A stretch of 64,000 nucleotides of DNA from Luteimonas salinisoli (GTDB lineage Bacteria; Pseudomonadota; Gammaproteobacteria; Xanthomonadales; Xanthomonadaceae): contig NZ_JACCKA010000027.1 of NCBI RefSeq assembly GCF_013425525.1, positions 1 to 64,000 on the forward strand, given 5' to 3'. Below the pieces are notes generated by a model. The model worked only from the letters and a program-made list of their open reading frames with translations, ran no database searches and had not been told where the DNA came from. Shown piece by piece: positions 37,234 to 46,673 of this stretch. A program made the position numbers and the translations under genes. Each line of letters starts with the position of its first letter. Position 1 is the first letter of the stretch.

Positions 37234-38447
37234 CGGAATTCGCCCGGCTGCAGCGGCCGCAGGAACACGAACGGCGCATCGACCAGCTCGGGATGCAGCG
37301 CCTTGACGAAGTCCTGCAGCACCCAGTCGGGGCGCACCACGCCGGTCTGGTACCAGTCGTAGGCGTTGGCCTCGGGGTCGATGCGCGCGGTGTTGCCGTA
37401 CAAATGCCCCGGGCGCCAGGCCTGCAGTCCCTCGAGCAGCCCGAGACTGCGCGGCGGCACGGCGTGGATGTCGCCGAGAATCCACACCGCGGCGGCGTCC
37501 GCGGCCGGCAGCACCGCCTCGGTGGAGACCATGTCCGAGGGGTACGCGCCGTCCTGCCCGGGGCGCGCCAGCAGGTTGCGCCCGCCGGCATCGGCGAGCA
37601 GCTCGCCCTCGGCACCACGCACCGTGGCGACCCAACGATCGGCGCCGTTGGGATAGGCCCACAGCGCCGGGGTCGGCGGTCGCGCGGCCGCCGCCTGGCG
37701 CAGCGCGGCGACCCGTGTTTCGATCTCTTCGAACAGGGCGTCGGCCTGCGCCTGGCGGCCGGCCAGCAGGCCGTACACGCGCAGCCACTCGGCGCGGCCG
37801 AGGTAGTGCGCCTCGTCCTCGGCGAAGGTCGGCAGCACCGGGATGCCGAGACGGCGGGCGCGCTCCAGCGCGCCGGCGTGCTCCAGCGAGCCCAGCCGCA
37901 TCAGGAACACGTCCGGGGCCTGCCGCACCAGCACGTCCAGGTTCGGCGGCGCGTGCCAGTTGTAACCGACCTGGCCGATCTCGCCCGCCAGGGTGCGCGC
38001 GCGGATGTCGCGGTCGTAGGACTGCAGCCCGCCCACCGCCACCAGCCGGTCGGCGATGCCCAACTGGCTCAGGAAGGCCTCGTCGGCGCCGGAGTTGGTG
38101 GCGATGGTGCGGACCGGCGTGCGGACCACCGCGGCGCCGGCCAGCGCGTCGGGCAGTTGCGGCAGCGGTGCATCGCGGGGCGCCAACACGATGGTGTCGT
38201 GCCGCGGCACGGTGCCCTCGCCGCCATCGGACACCGGCCCCGACATGCGCACCACGGTGTAGCCCGGAAAGGTGTGGATCGCGACGTTGCGCGCATGCCG
38301 CAGCGACAGTGTCGTGCCCCCGTCCGGCAGCGCGTGCGATTCCAGCCGGGCTTCCGGCGCGCGGCCGCAGCCGGCCAGCGCGCACACGGCCAGCGTGGCC
38401 AGCGCGACCCCGCAGATTCCCCGCACCCGTCGCCCGTGCCCGCGCAT
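37230..38447 (-). CDS. Metal-chelate-binding lipoprotein of the ABC importer (FecB/BtuF-like)
   Basis: 405 residues with signal peptide and lipobox ALAGC. The class III binding-protein fold is visible: IVLAPRDAPLPQLPDAL, LSQLGIADRLVAVGGLQSYDRDIRARTLAGEIGQVGYNWHAPPNLDVLVRQAPDVFLM, a long connecting helix and a second lobe with GDIHAVPPRSLGLLEGLQAWRPG. It delivers the ligand to the FecCD permease. It is divergent from TonB-dependent receptors and shares a Zur-like control site with them. Confidence 0.9.
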   Translation of the reverse strand: MRGHGRRVRGICGVALATLAVCALAGCGRAPEARLESHALPDGGTTLSLRHARNVAIHTFPGYTVVRMSGPVSDGGEGTVPRHDTIVLAPRDAPLPQLPDALAGAAVVRTPVRTIATNSGADEAFLSQLGIADRLVAVGGLQSYDRDIRARTLAGEIGQVGYNWHAPPNLDVLVRQAPDVFLMRLGSLEHAGALERARRLGIPVLPTFAEDEAHYLGRAEWLRVYGLLAGRQAQADALFEEIETRVAALRQAAAARPPTPALWAYPNGADRWVATVRGAEGELLADAGGRNLLARPGQDGAYPSDMVSTEAVLPAADAAAVWILGDIHAVPPRSLGLLEGLQAWRPGHLYGNTARIDPEANAYDWYQTGVVRPDWVLQDFVKALHPELVDAPFVFLRPLQPGEFR

Positions 38448-38470
38448 TCCGCCCCCTCTTGCCGTCTGCT

Positions 38471-38491
38471 GATGTTATATCATCACATTTT
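38471..38491. promoter_or_regulatory. Zur-like operator between importer and receptor
   Basis: The 62-bp divergent gap contains the AT-rich TGTTATATCATCACA (38473-38487) flanked by GA and TTT. It fits the gammaproteobacterial Zur consensus I recall (core TGTTATAWTATAACA) with two or three mismatches; the inner part GATGTTATATCATC is itself nearly palindromic. Zur represses zinc-uptake genes when zinc is replete. The identification rests on remembered consensus only. Confidence 0.5.
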
Positions 38492-38508
38492 CATCTGGCG
38501 AGGTGGTC

Positions 38509-40572
38509 GTGGGTCGTTTCCAGGGGCTGGCGTGTGCGTTGGGGGTGTTCGCGATGGGCGGCGTACAGGCGGCCGATGCGCCGATGGAGGCGACCGAGCT
38601 CGACGCGATCACCGTCTACGGCCGGGTGCTGGGGCGCATTCCCGGCGAGACCGCGACCAAGACCGGTGCGCCGGTGCTCGAGACCCCGTTCGCGGTCAAC
38701 ATCGTGCCGCGCGAGCTGCTGGACCTGCGCAACGTCGCCAACATCGGCGCGGCGGTGGAGACCGTCGGCGGGGTGCAGCGCACGATCGGCTTCTCCGGCA
38801 ACCAGCGCTTCCGCATCCGCGGCTTCCCGGCGATCAGCACGCTGCGCGACGGCATGCGCCAGAGCGTCTCGCAGCCGGAGATCGACCTGCAGGGCATCGA
38901 CAGCATCGAGGTGCTGAAGGGCCCGGCCTCGGCGCTGTACGGCCGCTTCGAGCCCGGCGGCGTGATCAACTTCGTTTCCAAGCGGCCGCAGGAAAGCTTC
39001 GCCAGCGAAGCCACGCTCACCGCCGGCAGCGACGACTACGCACGCGCCGGCTTCGACGTCACCGGTCCGCTCGGCGGTGGCGACGCCTGGCTGGGCCGGC
39101 TGAACCTGGCGCACGAGGACGCCGGCAGCTTCCGCGACCTGGTCGACAACCGCCAGAGCTACGTGGCACCGGCGCTGGAATGGCGCCCCGACGCCGACAC
39201 CAGCCTGCTGCTGCGCCTCGAGTACCTGCGCCGCGACGCGGCGTTCGACCGCGGCCTGGGCAACCATCCGCGCTTCCTGGAGGTACCGCTGTCGCGCAAC
39301 TACGGCGAGCCGTTCCAGCGCGTCGTCAAGCGCCAGCACACCGCCGGCATCGAGTTCAACCGCATGCTCTCGCGCGACTGGCGGCTGCGCGTGGCCGGGT
39401 ACTGGTCCGACGTCGAGGTGCCGGAGGAGCAGTTCTTCAACTACGGCTTCCCGGCGCTGGACGGCGACACGGTCAACCGCAACTTCGTCAGCTACCGCGA
39501 GCGGCAGAAGGACCTGACCCTGCAGGGCGAGCTGTACGGCCGCTTCGCCACCGGCGCGGTACGCCACCAGCTGCTGGTCGGCGTGGAGCACGGCAGCGAC
39601 CGCCTGGCCTACCTCGACGGCCGCATCGCGTACGGCCAGCCGATCGACTTCGATGCGCCGGTGCCGTCCGGCCCGCCCGAGGCCTGGGAAGACACCGGCG
39701 ACAGCCGCTACGAGTACGAGACCACCGCGCTGTACCTGCAGGACGAGATGGCGCTCGGCCGCTGGCGCCTGCTGCTGGGCGGGCGCGCCGAGCGCACCGA
39801 CACGCTGTCGTTCTACACCGGCGGTATCGACCCGGCGGTCACCCGCCGCGACTCGCCGTTCTCGCCGCGCGCGGGGCTGAGCTTCCTGGCCACGCCCGAC
39901 CTGTCGTTCTACGCCAGCTGGGCGCGCTCGTTCCGCAACGAGGCCGACGCCGGCCAGCTGCAACAGGGCGTCATCACCAGGCCGACCCGCGGCGACCAGA
40001 TCGAGGTCGGGGTGAAGTCGATCCTGCTCGACGGCCGCGCCGAAGCCACCCTGGCGCTGTTCGACCTGCGCAAGACCGACGCGGTGGTGGCCGACCCGGT
40101 CGACTGGAACCTGGTGGTGCAGGCGGGCGAGCTGCAGTCGAAGGGCATCGAGGCCGAACTCTCGATGCGCCCGGTCGACGCCTGGACGCTGGTGGCCGCC
40201 TACGCCCACATCGACGCCACCATCCGCGAGGACACGAACGAATTCCTGGTCGGCAACCGCCTGGCCGGCATCCCCCGCACCCAGGCCTCGCTGTGGACCT
40301 CGTGGGCGTTCGAGGGCGCGCTGCACGGACTCACCGTGGGCGGCGGCGTGTTCCATTCCGGACGCCAGGCCGCCACCACCGCCAACAGCTTCGACCTGCC
40401 GGCCTACACCCGCATCGACCTCAACGCGCGCTACGCCTTCGCCGATGGCTATGCCGTGCTGCTCAACCTCGACAACGTCACCGATACCCGCCACTACATC
40501 ACCGGCGGCTTCTCGCAGATCTACCCGCAGGCGCCGCGCAGCGTGCGGGTGTCGCTGTCCAGGCGCTGGTAG
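38509..40572 (+). CDS. TonB-dependent metallophore receptor
   Basis: About 687 residues. A GTG at 38509 lies 6-10 nt after GGCGAGG and is preferred to the GTG at 38503. Signal peptide (GVQAADA), TonB-box region ELDAITVYG, plug motifs LETPFAVNIVPRELL, GNQRFRIRGFPAISTLRDGM, and IDSIEVLKGPASALYGRFEPGGVINFVSKRP, typical of siderophore receptors (FhuE/FecA group). The barrel ends in SLSRRW. Together with the divergent ABC importer it makes a complete outer-to-inner-membrane uptake route; the Zur-like box suggests a zinc-linked chelate. Confidence 0.92.
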   Translation: MGRFQGLACALGVFAMGGVQAADAPMEATELDAITVYGRVLGRIPGETATKTGAPVLETPFAVNIVPRELLDLRNVANIGAAVETVGGVQRTIGFSGNQRFRIRGFPAISTLRDGMRQSVSQPEIDLQGIDSIEVLKGPASALYGRFEPGGVINFVSKRPQESFASEATLTAGSDDYARAGFDVTGPLGGGDAWLGRLNLAHEDAGSFRDLVDNRQSYVAPALEWRPDADTSLLLRLEYLRRDAAFDRGLGNHPRFLEVPLSRNYGEPFQRVVKRQHTAGIEFNRMLSRDWRLRVAGYWSDVEVPEEQFFNYGFPALDGDTVNRNFVSYRERQKDLTLQGELYGRFATGAVRHQLLVGVEHGSDRLAYLDGRIAYGQPIDFDAPVPSGPPEAWEDTGDSRYEYETTALYLQDEMALGRWRLLLGGRAERTDTLSFYTGGIDPAVTRRDSPFSPRAGLSFLATPDLSFYASWARSFRNEADAGQLQQGVITRPTRGDQIEVGVKSILLDGRAEATLALFDLRKTDAVVADPVDWNLVVQAGELQSKGIEAELSMRPVDAWTLVAAYAHIDATIREDTNEFLVGNRLAGIPRTQASLWTSWAFEGALHGLTVGGGVFHSGRQAATTANSFDLPAYTRIDLNARYAFADGYAVLLNLDNVTDTRHYITGGFSQIYPQAPRSVRVSLSRRW

Positions 40573-40603
40573 GTCGGTGCTTCACCCTTCCGTACGGGGT
40601 CCG

Positions 40604-42649
40604 ATGATCGCCAAGCGCATCGCCTGTCTGCTGTGCTGCGCACTGGCCGTCTCCGCAGCGGGCGCCCAGAACGCCTCGACCGCGGCCCCGACCAACGTCG
40701 TGAGCTACCCGGCCGCCGATTTCACGCCCTATGCGCCGCAAACGGCGCTGGACATGGTCAGGCGAACACCAGGCTTCGTGCTGAACGAGGGCGACGAGGA
40801 GATCCGCGGCTACGGCGCCGCCGGCGGCAATGTGTTGATCGATGGAGTCCGGCCCGCTTCGAAGGCGGGCGTGGTCGACGCGCTGAGTCGGATCTCCGCC
40901 AGTCAGGTCGAGCGCATCGACGTGATCCGCAACGCCTCCACCGCCGAGGCGCAGGGCCAGACGCTGATCATCGACGTCGTCCGCACCGAACGCACTGCAT
41001 CGGGCACCTGGTCGTCCGAAATCGAGCGAAACGGCAACGGCACGGTCTATCCCCGACTGCAGGCCAGCTATGCAAGAGCGGCGGGCGGCTGGGAGACCTC
41101 GGTGCGGTTCAACGGACTGTGGGAAGAGTTCCCGTCCCGTACCCTGCGGCTGCTGCGCGACGCGTCCGGACACCTGGCGTCATCCGTCCAGACCGATCTG
41201 CCCTCGACGCTGGCCCTGGCCTACCTGTCCGGCGATGCGCGGCGGCCGCTGGCCGGCGGCATGCTCAACCTGACGGGTCGCTTCGGACGCTACCACTACT
41301 ACTACGATCAGCCGGGCGACACCTACCTCGGCCGGCTGCCCGATGGCGACCCCGACATCACCCAGGTCACCAGCTACGACAGGGAACGCTGGGACCTGGA
41401 GCTGGGTGCCGACTACACCCGCGACCTCGGCACGTGGCGCTGGAAGACGCTCGGCCTGCTGACGGCGAAGGATGGCGTGGAGGCCCAGTCCGATCCGCGT
41501 CGCGATCGGAATGGCCTGCTGCTTTCGGATACCACCGTGGATGCCACCGCACGACCGCTCGAACTGGTGGCCCGGACCACCCTGGTGCGCGTCGACGCTG
41601 CCGGCTGGAAACCCGAGTTCGGAGCGGAAGTGGCCTATAACAGGCTCGACAGCACGTTCGCGCTGTCGTTCGACGACGGCACCGGTCCGGTTCCCGTCGC
41701 GCTGCCCGGCGCCGACGTGCTGGTGGAGGAACTGCGCGGCGAAGCCTTCGCCAAGCTCAACGGAAGCTGGACCCCGCGTCTGAGCGTGGAAATGGAACTG
41801 GCGGTGGAAGCCTCCGAGATCTCGGTGACCGGCGACGCCGAGCGGACGCAGTCCTTCGTGTTCCTCAAACCGGCAGCGGCGATGTCGTGGCGACCCGGCG
41901 AGCGGTCGCAATGGCGGCTGGGCGCACGAAGGCTGGTCGGCCAGCTCGATTTCGGCGATTTCGCCGCGTCGGCATCGCTCAACGACGGGACCGCGGTGGC
42001 AGGCAACCCCGATCTGGGTCCGGACCAGACCACGCGCTACTACGCCTCGTACGATTATCGCGGCAGCGGCGACCTTGCGCTCAACGTCGAGATCTTCCAC
42101 GAAGACCGCCAGGACGTGCTCGAGCAGGTGCTGCTGCCCTCGGGGGCGGTTGGCCTGGCCAATGCGGGCGATGCCACCTATCGCGGCATCAAGACATCGC
42201 TGGCCCTGCCCCTGGATGCGATGCTGGCTGCCGCGCGGCTCACCATCGATGCGACGGTGCTGCGCAGCAGCTTCGATGACCCGGTGATCGAAGCCAGCCG
42301 GCCGCTGTCGCGCGTCTACTCGCCGCTGATCAACGCCGAGTTCCGCCACGACGTGCTCGCGCGGCGCTTCGGCTGGGGCGCGACCTGGAAGGCCGCCAAC
42401 GACGGCACCATCTACCGGGTTGCCGAGATCGACCGTCTCCACACGGGGAACGCCTTTGGTGCATTCATCGAGACCGGGGCCTTGGGCAGTTTCAAGACCA
42501 GGCTGGCGGTCCGCAATATCGGTAGCCAACGCACTCACCGCGATCGCCGGTTCATGCAGCCGGACCGATCCGGCGGGCTGGCACGGACCGAACGACGCCA
42601 GCAAAAGAGCCCGATGTTCGTCGTCCTCACCCTCAGCGGAAAGTTCTGA
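40604..42649 (+). CDS. TonB-dependent outer-membrane receptor, short-plug type
   Basis: 681 residues, 31 bp after the preceding receptor. Signal peptide (SAAGAQ), then a plug TALDMVRRTPGFVLNEGDEEIRGYGAAGGNVLIDGVRPASKAGVVDALSRISASQVERIDVIRN, and a barrel ending in VLTLSGKF. The plug resembles the receptors with compact plugs found in sphingomonads and xanthomonads rather than classical siderophore receptors. There is no obvious TonB box, so energy coupling is uncertain. It probably belongs to the same operon. Confidence 0.85.
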   Translation: MIAKRIACLLCCALAVSAAGAQNASTAAPTNVVSYPAADFTPYAPQTALDMVRRTPGFVLNEGDEEIRGYGAAGGNVLIDGVRPASKAGVVDALSRISASQVERIDVIRNASTAEAQGQTLIIDVVRTERTASGTWSSEIERNGNGTVYPRLQASYARAAGGWETSVRFNGLWEEFPSRTLRLLRDASGHLASSVQTDLPSTLALAYLSGDARRPLAGGMLNLTGRFGRYHYYYDQPGDTYLGRLPDGDPDITQVTSYDRERWDLELGADYTRDLGTWRWKTLGLLTAKDGVEAQSDPRRDRNGLLLSDTTVDATARPLELVARTTLVRVDAAGWKPEFGAEVAYNRLDSTFALSFDDGTGPVPVALPGADVLVEELRGEAFAKLNGSWTPRLSVEMELAVEASEISVTGDAERTQSFVFLKPAAAMSWRPGERSQWRLGARRLVGQLDFGDFAASASLNDGTAVAGNPDLGPDQTTRYYASYDYRGSGDLALNVEIFHEDRQDVLEQVLLPSGAVGLANAGDATYRGIKTSLALPLDAMLAAARLTIDATVLRSSFDDPVIEASRPLSRVYSPLINAEFRHDVLARRFGWGATWKAANDGTIYRVAEIDRLHTGNAFGAFIETGALGSFKTRLAVRNIGSQRTHRDRRFMQPDRSGGLARTERRQQKSPMFVVLTLSGKF

Positions 42650-42823
42650 TCGCAACGCGAGCCTGGCGTCGGCGTCACCTGCCCCTGGTCGACCGGCGCG
42701 AGCAAGGCAGGGGTGCGGTACCAATCCGCGTCGTTGCGCCGGTGCCAATGCGTGGACGGCCACGCACGCACCGCCCGCTGCCTTATGCTCCGAACGGTCA
42801 CCGCCGCGACGGAGACCGATGCG

Positions 42824-43300
42824 ATGAAAGCACCCGCCCTGAGCCCGGTTTCGGCTGCCGCCTGGGGCGGCCTGATCGCCGGCATCCTCGACATCGGCGC
42901 GGTCTGCGCCTACTGGTGGTTCGAAGCCGGGGTGCCGCCGGGCGCCATCTTCCAGTCCATCGCCAGCGCGCTGATGGGCGCCGCCGCCTTCGGCGGCGGG
43001 AGCCCCGCGGTACTGCTGGGGGTGGTGCTGCATTTCGCGGTCAGCTTCGCCTTTGCCGGCGCCTACGCGTTCGCCGGGCTGCGCGTTCGCGCACTGGTCG
43101 TGCGCCCGGTGCTGTACGGCATCGCCTACGGCCTGCTGGCCCACCTGATCATGAGCCGGATCGTGGTGCCGCTGTCGCGGGCGGAGTTCGGCGGCGGAAC
43201 GCCGACGCCCAAGGAGTTCGCGGCCAGCATGTTCATCCACCTGTTCCTGTTCGGGTTGCCGATCGCGCTGGTGGCGAGCCGGATGCGCCGTCGGCCATGA
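42824..43300 (+). CDS. Four-helix inner-membrane protein
   Basis: 158 residues; the start is the ATG at 42824 with GGAG nine bases upstream, rather than earlier in-frame codons. Four hydrophobic helices: AWGGLIAGILDIGAVCAYWWF, ALMGAAAFGGGSPAVLLGVVLHFAVSFAFAGAYAF, LYGIAYGLLAHLIM and MFIHLFLFGLPIALVAS. This matches an unstudied family common in proteobacteria (GLIAGxLDI...). No function is known. Confidence 0.78.
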   Translation: MKAPALSPVSAAAWGGLIAGILDIGAVCAYWWFEAGVPPGAIFQSIASALMGAAAFGGGSPAVLLGVVLHFAVSFAFAGAYAFAGLRVRALVVRPVLYGIAYGLLAHLIMSRIVVPLSRAEFGGGTPTPKEFAASMFIHLFLFGLPIALVASRMRRRP

Positions 43301-43460
43301 TGGATCCGCCCGAGCACGCGTTCCCGCGGTTGCTGAGATGGTGCCGGAGACGATTTTCGACGAGCAGCGGCCACACGGGTTGCCGCTCCTGGATCAGGCA
43401 CGCTCGTTCGCGGTCCAACGAAGATGCCACCCACGCCGGAACCCGCAAGCGCCACCCGGG

Positions 43461-44024
43461 TCAGCCCCCGACGAGCCGACGCACCGCGCGGTATTCCCGC
43501 AGCCAGCGCTGGCGCAGCCTGCGGTTCAGCCACGCGGTCGCCGCCAGGGAGGCGACGGCGGCGACCAGCAGGGCCAGCCCGGCGTCGCGCCACGGCTGAC
43601 CCGCCAGCAGCCACGCGCCCACGTTGGCCACGACCGCGTAGCCCAGCAGCAACCACGCCGCGGTCCGTGCGAGCCACAGGTCGCGCAGGCCGGTGCGCAG
43701 CTGGGCGAGCCTGAGCCGGGCGTAGCTGCTGGCGCTCGCGGTCGCGTCCGGCGCATGCCGCCGCGGCGCGCGCAGCACGATGGCCCACGCCACCGGCAGG
43801 AACGCCAGGAAGAACGGCATCAGCAGCCAGTGCGCAGGTTCGATGCGGCCGCTCAGCAGTGCCCGGCCGAATACCACCAGGGCCACCACGGTCAGCGCCA
43901 CTTCCACCGCGCGCAGCAGGCGCAGCCGCAGCTGGCGCCGGCGTACCCGACGCGTCAGGTCCTGCTGCGCGGCCGAGTGGGTCTGGCCCTGCCAGGCATC
44001 CTTCAACAGGTCGTCGAAATTCAT
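43461..44024 (-). CDS. Membrane protein paired with ECF sigma factor
   Basis: 187 residues overlapping the sigma gene by ATGA. The first 30 residues are cytoplasmic and basic (FDDLLKDAWQGQTHSAAQQDLTRRVRRRQLRLRLLR), followed by two hydrophobic hairpins. Position and topology suit an anti-sigma factor, although no ZAS zinc motif (HxxxCxxC) is present. It could equally be a target membrane protein. Confidence 0.75.
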   Translation of the reverse strand: MNFDDLLKDAWQGQTHSAAQQDLTRRVRRRQLRLRLLRAVEVALTVVALVVFGRALLSGRIEPAHWLLMPFFLAFLPVAWAIVLRAPRRHAPDATASASSYARLRLAQLRTGLRDLWLARTAAWLLLGYAVVANVGAWLLAGQPWRDAGLALLVAAVASLAATAWLNRRLRQRWLREYRAVRRLVGG

Positions 44025-44509
44025 GGCGTGCTCTCCTCCTTCGACAGCGCCTTCAGGCGCGCGCGGGCGCGATGCAGGCGTACCCCGACGTTTTCCGGGC
44101 TGATTCCCAGCATCTGTGCGATCTCCTGGTAGTCGAAACCTTCCAGCTGCAGCATCAGCACCTGACGCAGGTTGAGCGGCAGCGTGGCCAGCGCCTCGAA
44201 CAGCCACTGGGTGCGGGCGCAGGCGTTGGCCGTGGCCGGATCGGCCACGTCGTGCAGCGCCTCGTCGAACGGCACCGGCGAGGGCTGCCGCGTTTCCGTG
44301 CGCACGTGGCTGGCGCCCAGGTTGTGGGCGATGCGCAGCACGAACGGCAACAGCATGTCCGCCTCGCGCAGCCGCGGCAGGCTCTCCCAGACCGCGAGCA
44401 GCACCTCCTGCAGCAGCTCCTCGCGCACGGCGGGGTTCAGCTCGTAGCCGCACACCGCGCGCCACAGCTGCGGGTGGAAGGCTTGGACCTGGGGCCAGAG
44501 TGGATGCAT
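44021..44509 (-). CDS. ECF-family RNA polymerase sigma factor
   Basis: 162 residues from the ATG at 44509; a TTG at 44557 would add 16 residues and neither start has an ideal ribosome site. Region 2 is ELLQEVLLAVWESLPRLREADMLLPFVLRIAHNLGASHVR and region 4 is ALATLPLNLRQVLMLQLEGFDYQEIAQMLGISPENVGVRLHRARARLKAL, the helix-turn-helix that reads the -35. It is coupled to the membrane protein and divergent from the amidohydrolase operon, which may be its target. Confidence 0.9.
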   Translation of the reverse strand: MHPLWPQVQAFHPQLWRAVCGYELNPAVREELLQEVLLAVWESLPRLREADMLLPFVLRIAHNLGASHVRTETRQPSPVPFDEALHDVADPATANACARTQWLFEALATLPLNLRQVLMLQLEGFDYQEIAQMLGISPENVGVRLHRARARLKALSKEESTP

Positions 44510-44581
44510 GCGGTTCGTGGGCAGTGGGTCGGCGGTCGCCGAATAGACGGTCGACAACCTTCAGTCGTTGCCGGGGACGCG

Positions 44582-44621
44582 TTTCTTACACCTTCGGGAT
44601 TTTTATTTTCTGCGTAAGAAA
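44582..44621. promoter_or_regulatory. Inverted repeat TTTCTTAC...GTAAGAAA upstream of amidohydrolase
   Basis: Perfect 8-bp arms at 44582-44589 and 44614-44621 flank a 24-nt AT-rich spacer that is unusual in this genome. It lies between the divergent sigma factor and amidohydrolase genes. It could be a dimer operator or part of an ECF promoter region. No known motif is recognised. Confidence 0.4.
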
Positions 44622-44673
44622 TCCGCCGCCCCGGGTGACTTAGGAGGCAAACCACTCCAAGGACACACCGACG

Positions 44674-46122
44674 ATGCGACGTTCCCCTCTGGCAAGGCTG
44701 CTGCTCCCGACTGCCCTGGCCTGCGCGCTGACCCCCGCGCTGGCGACCGCCCAGCCCGCCGACGGCGCACTGGCCCTCGACAATGTGCACATCGTCGAGG
44801 CCGAACACAACCGCGTCAGCGCCCGCAGCTGCGTACGCGTGCAGGACGCCCGTATCGCCACCATCGCCGCGGCGGGTGCGCCCGCCTGCCTGGAGGGGGC
44901 CCGAGCCGTCGACCTGCAGGGCCGCTACCTGGTGCCGGGCCTGATCGACATGCACGCCCACCTCACCCTGGGCCCGCTGGAGATCAAGCGCGAGCGCGGC
45001 CGCGCGGTGATGCAGGCCCTGCCCGACGACGACATCGCCGAACACAACGCCAGGCGCCTGGTGGCGTTCGGCGTCACCACCGTGCGCAACCCGGGCGGCG
45101 ACCTGCCGGCGGCCGCCCGCTACAAGGCACGCCTGGCCGCCAGCGAGCTGGTCGGCCCCGAGGCCTTCAACGCCGGTCCGGTCATCAACAACGCCGACCT
45201 GCCGGGCCTGTCCATCGCGGCGCACAGCGCCGAGGACATGGACCAGGTGGTCCGCGCACAGGTCGAGGCCGGCGCCGACTGGATCAAGCTCTACACCGGC
45301 CTCTCCCCCGAGCTGCTGCAGGCCGGCATCGACGCCGCGCACCGCCACGGCCGCCCCGCCGTCGCGCACCTGGAGAGCATCGCCTGGCCCGACGCGCTGG
45401 CGATGGGGCTGGACGGCATCGTCCACCTGATGCCGCTCAGCCCGGACCTGCTGACGCCGGAACAGCGCGCGGCCTGGCAGGCCACCGCGCGCGGCGGCAC
45501 GTACTCGTTCTTCGAGTGGTGGGAGCACTTCGATCCCGAAGGCCCGCAGGCCGAACGGCTGGTGGCGGCCTACCGCGAGCACCGCCCGGTGTTCGACGCC
45601 ACCCTGGTCGCCTTCCATGCCGCGTTCGTGCAGGACCAGGACAACCCGTACAAGGACGACGCCCGCCGCCATGCCCACCCGCGGCTGCTGGACCACTGGA
45701 ACGAATGGTTCACCTTCGCCATCGGCTGGGAACCGGAGGACTTCGAGCGCGCCCGCGCGGTGTGGCCGAAGGTGCAGCGCATGGCCGCGCGGCTCTACGC
45801 CACCGATGCCCGTATGACCCTGGGCACCGACATGAGCAACCCCTGGATCGCCCCCGGCATCAGCCTGCATCGCGAACTGCAGCTGCTGGCCGAGGCCGGC
45901 GTGCCCAACGCGGCCCTGCTGCTGGCCGCCACCCGCAATGCTGCCGAGGCGCTGGGCGCCGGCCAGCGTCTGGGGCGAGTCGCGCCCGGTTTCGAGGCCG
46001 ACCTGCTGGTGCTCGACGCCGACCCGCTGCAGGACATCCGCCACACCCGCGACATCCACGCCGTCGTGCTCGACGGCGAAATCCTCACCACCACTGCACT
46101 CAACCAGCTCAAGGGAGAATGA
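44674..46122 (+). CDS. Secreted amidohydrolase (imidazolonepropionase-like)
   Basis: 482 residues with signal peptide (ALATAQ). Amidohydrolase-superfamily barrel: PGLIDMHAHLTLG (HxH metal ligands), GVTTVRNPGG, the lysine in ADWIKLYTGLSPE, the His in AVAHLES, VHLMPLS, and the conserved Asp in TLGTDMSNPWI. The final beta-sandwich strand GRVAPGFEADLLVLDADPL is typical of prolidase/imidazolonepropionase-like members. It probably hydrolyses a cyclic amide or a dipeptide in the periplasm. It heads a three-gene operon. Confidence 0.88.
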   Translation: MRRSPLARLLLPTALACALTPALATAQPADGALALDNVHIVEAEHNRVSARSCVRVQDARIATIAAAGAPACLEGARAVDLQGRYLVPGLIDMHAHLTLGPLEIKRERGRAVMQALPDDDIAEHNARRLVAFGVTTVRNPGGDLPAAARYKARLAASELVGPEAFNAGPVINNADLPGLSIAAHSAEDMDQVVRAQVEAGADWIKLYTGLSPELLQAGIDAAHRHGRPAVAHLESIAWPDALAMGLDGIVHLMPLSPDLLTPEQRAAWQATARGGTYSFFEWWEHFDPEGPQAERLVAAYREHRPVFDATLVAFHAAFVQDQDNPYKDDARRHAHPRLLDHWNEWFTFAIGWEPEDFERARAVWPKVQRMAARLYATDARMTLGTDMSNPWIAPGISLHRELQLLAEAGVPNAALLLAATRNAAEALGAGQRLGRVAPGFEADLLVLDADPLQDIRHTRDIHAVVLDGEILTTTALNQLKGE

Positions 46123-46124
46123 CC

Positions 46125-46673
46125 ATGAAGCGCAAGATCCACCACCTCGCTACCCGCGCGCTGCTCGCCGCAGGCCTGGCCCTGGGCCTGGCCGGCACCG
46201 CCCACGCCGGCCCCGAGGACTGGGAGACCCCCGAGGCGATCGTGCATGCCCTGTACGACACCATCTCCGGCGACGCCGGCGCCAAACGCGACTGGGATCG
46301 CTACCGCGCCCTGTTCCTCGATGGCGCGCGCATGTCGGTGGCGATGGATTCCAGGATCGGCAGCGGCATCATGGGCATGGACAGCGAGGAGCTGATCGCC
46401 CACACCGAGAGCGCCTATGCCGCCACCGGCTTCCACGAGCTTCCGCTGGTGACCAGGGTCGAACAGCACGGCCTGCTCGCTTCGGTGATGAGCAGCTTCG
46501 AGATCCGCCTGCGCCGCGGCGACACCGAGCCGCTGATGCGCGGCCTGAACCACTTCCAGCTGCTCAACGACGGCGAGCGCTGGTGGATCGTCTCCAACGT
46601 GGGCACGGTGGAGACGCCCGCCTCGCCGCTGCCCGCCGCCCTGCTGCCGGTGACCCAGGGAGGTGCGAAATGA
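46125..46673 (+). CDS. Exported NTF2-like protein
   Basis: 182 residues. The ATG at 46125 is 7 nt after AAGGGAGA and is preferred to the one at 46119. Signal peptide ends LAGTAHAG. The mature domain (WETPEAIVHALYDTISGDAGAKRDWDRYRALFLDGARM, IGSGIMGMDSEELI, NHFQLLNDGERWWIVSNVG) is a SnoaL/NTF2-like cone fold of unknown ligand. It lies between the amidohydrolase and a small membrane protein with overlapping start (ATGA). Confidence 0.83.
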   Translation: MKRKIHHLATRALLAAGLALGLAGTAHAGPEDWETPEAIVHALYDTISGDAGAKRDWDRYRALFLDGARMSVAMDSRIGSGIMGMDSEELIAHTESAYAATGFHELPLVTRVEQHGLLASVMSSFEIRLRRGDTEPLMRGLNHFQLLNDGERWWIVSNVGTVETPASPLPAALLPVTQGGAK

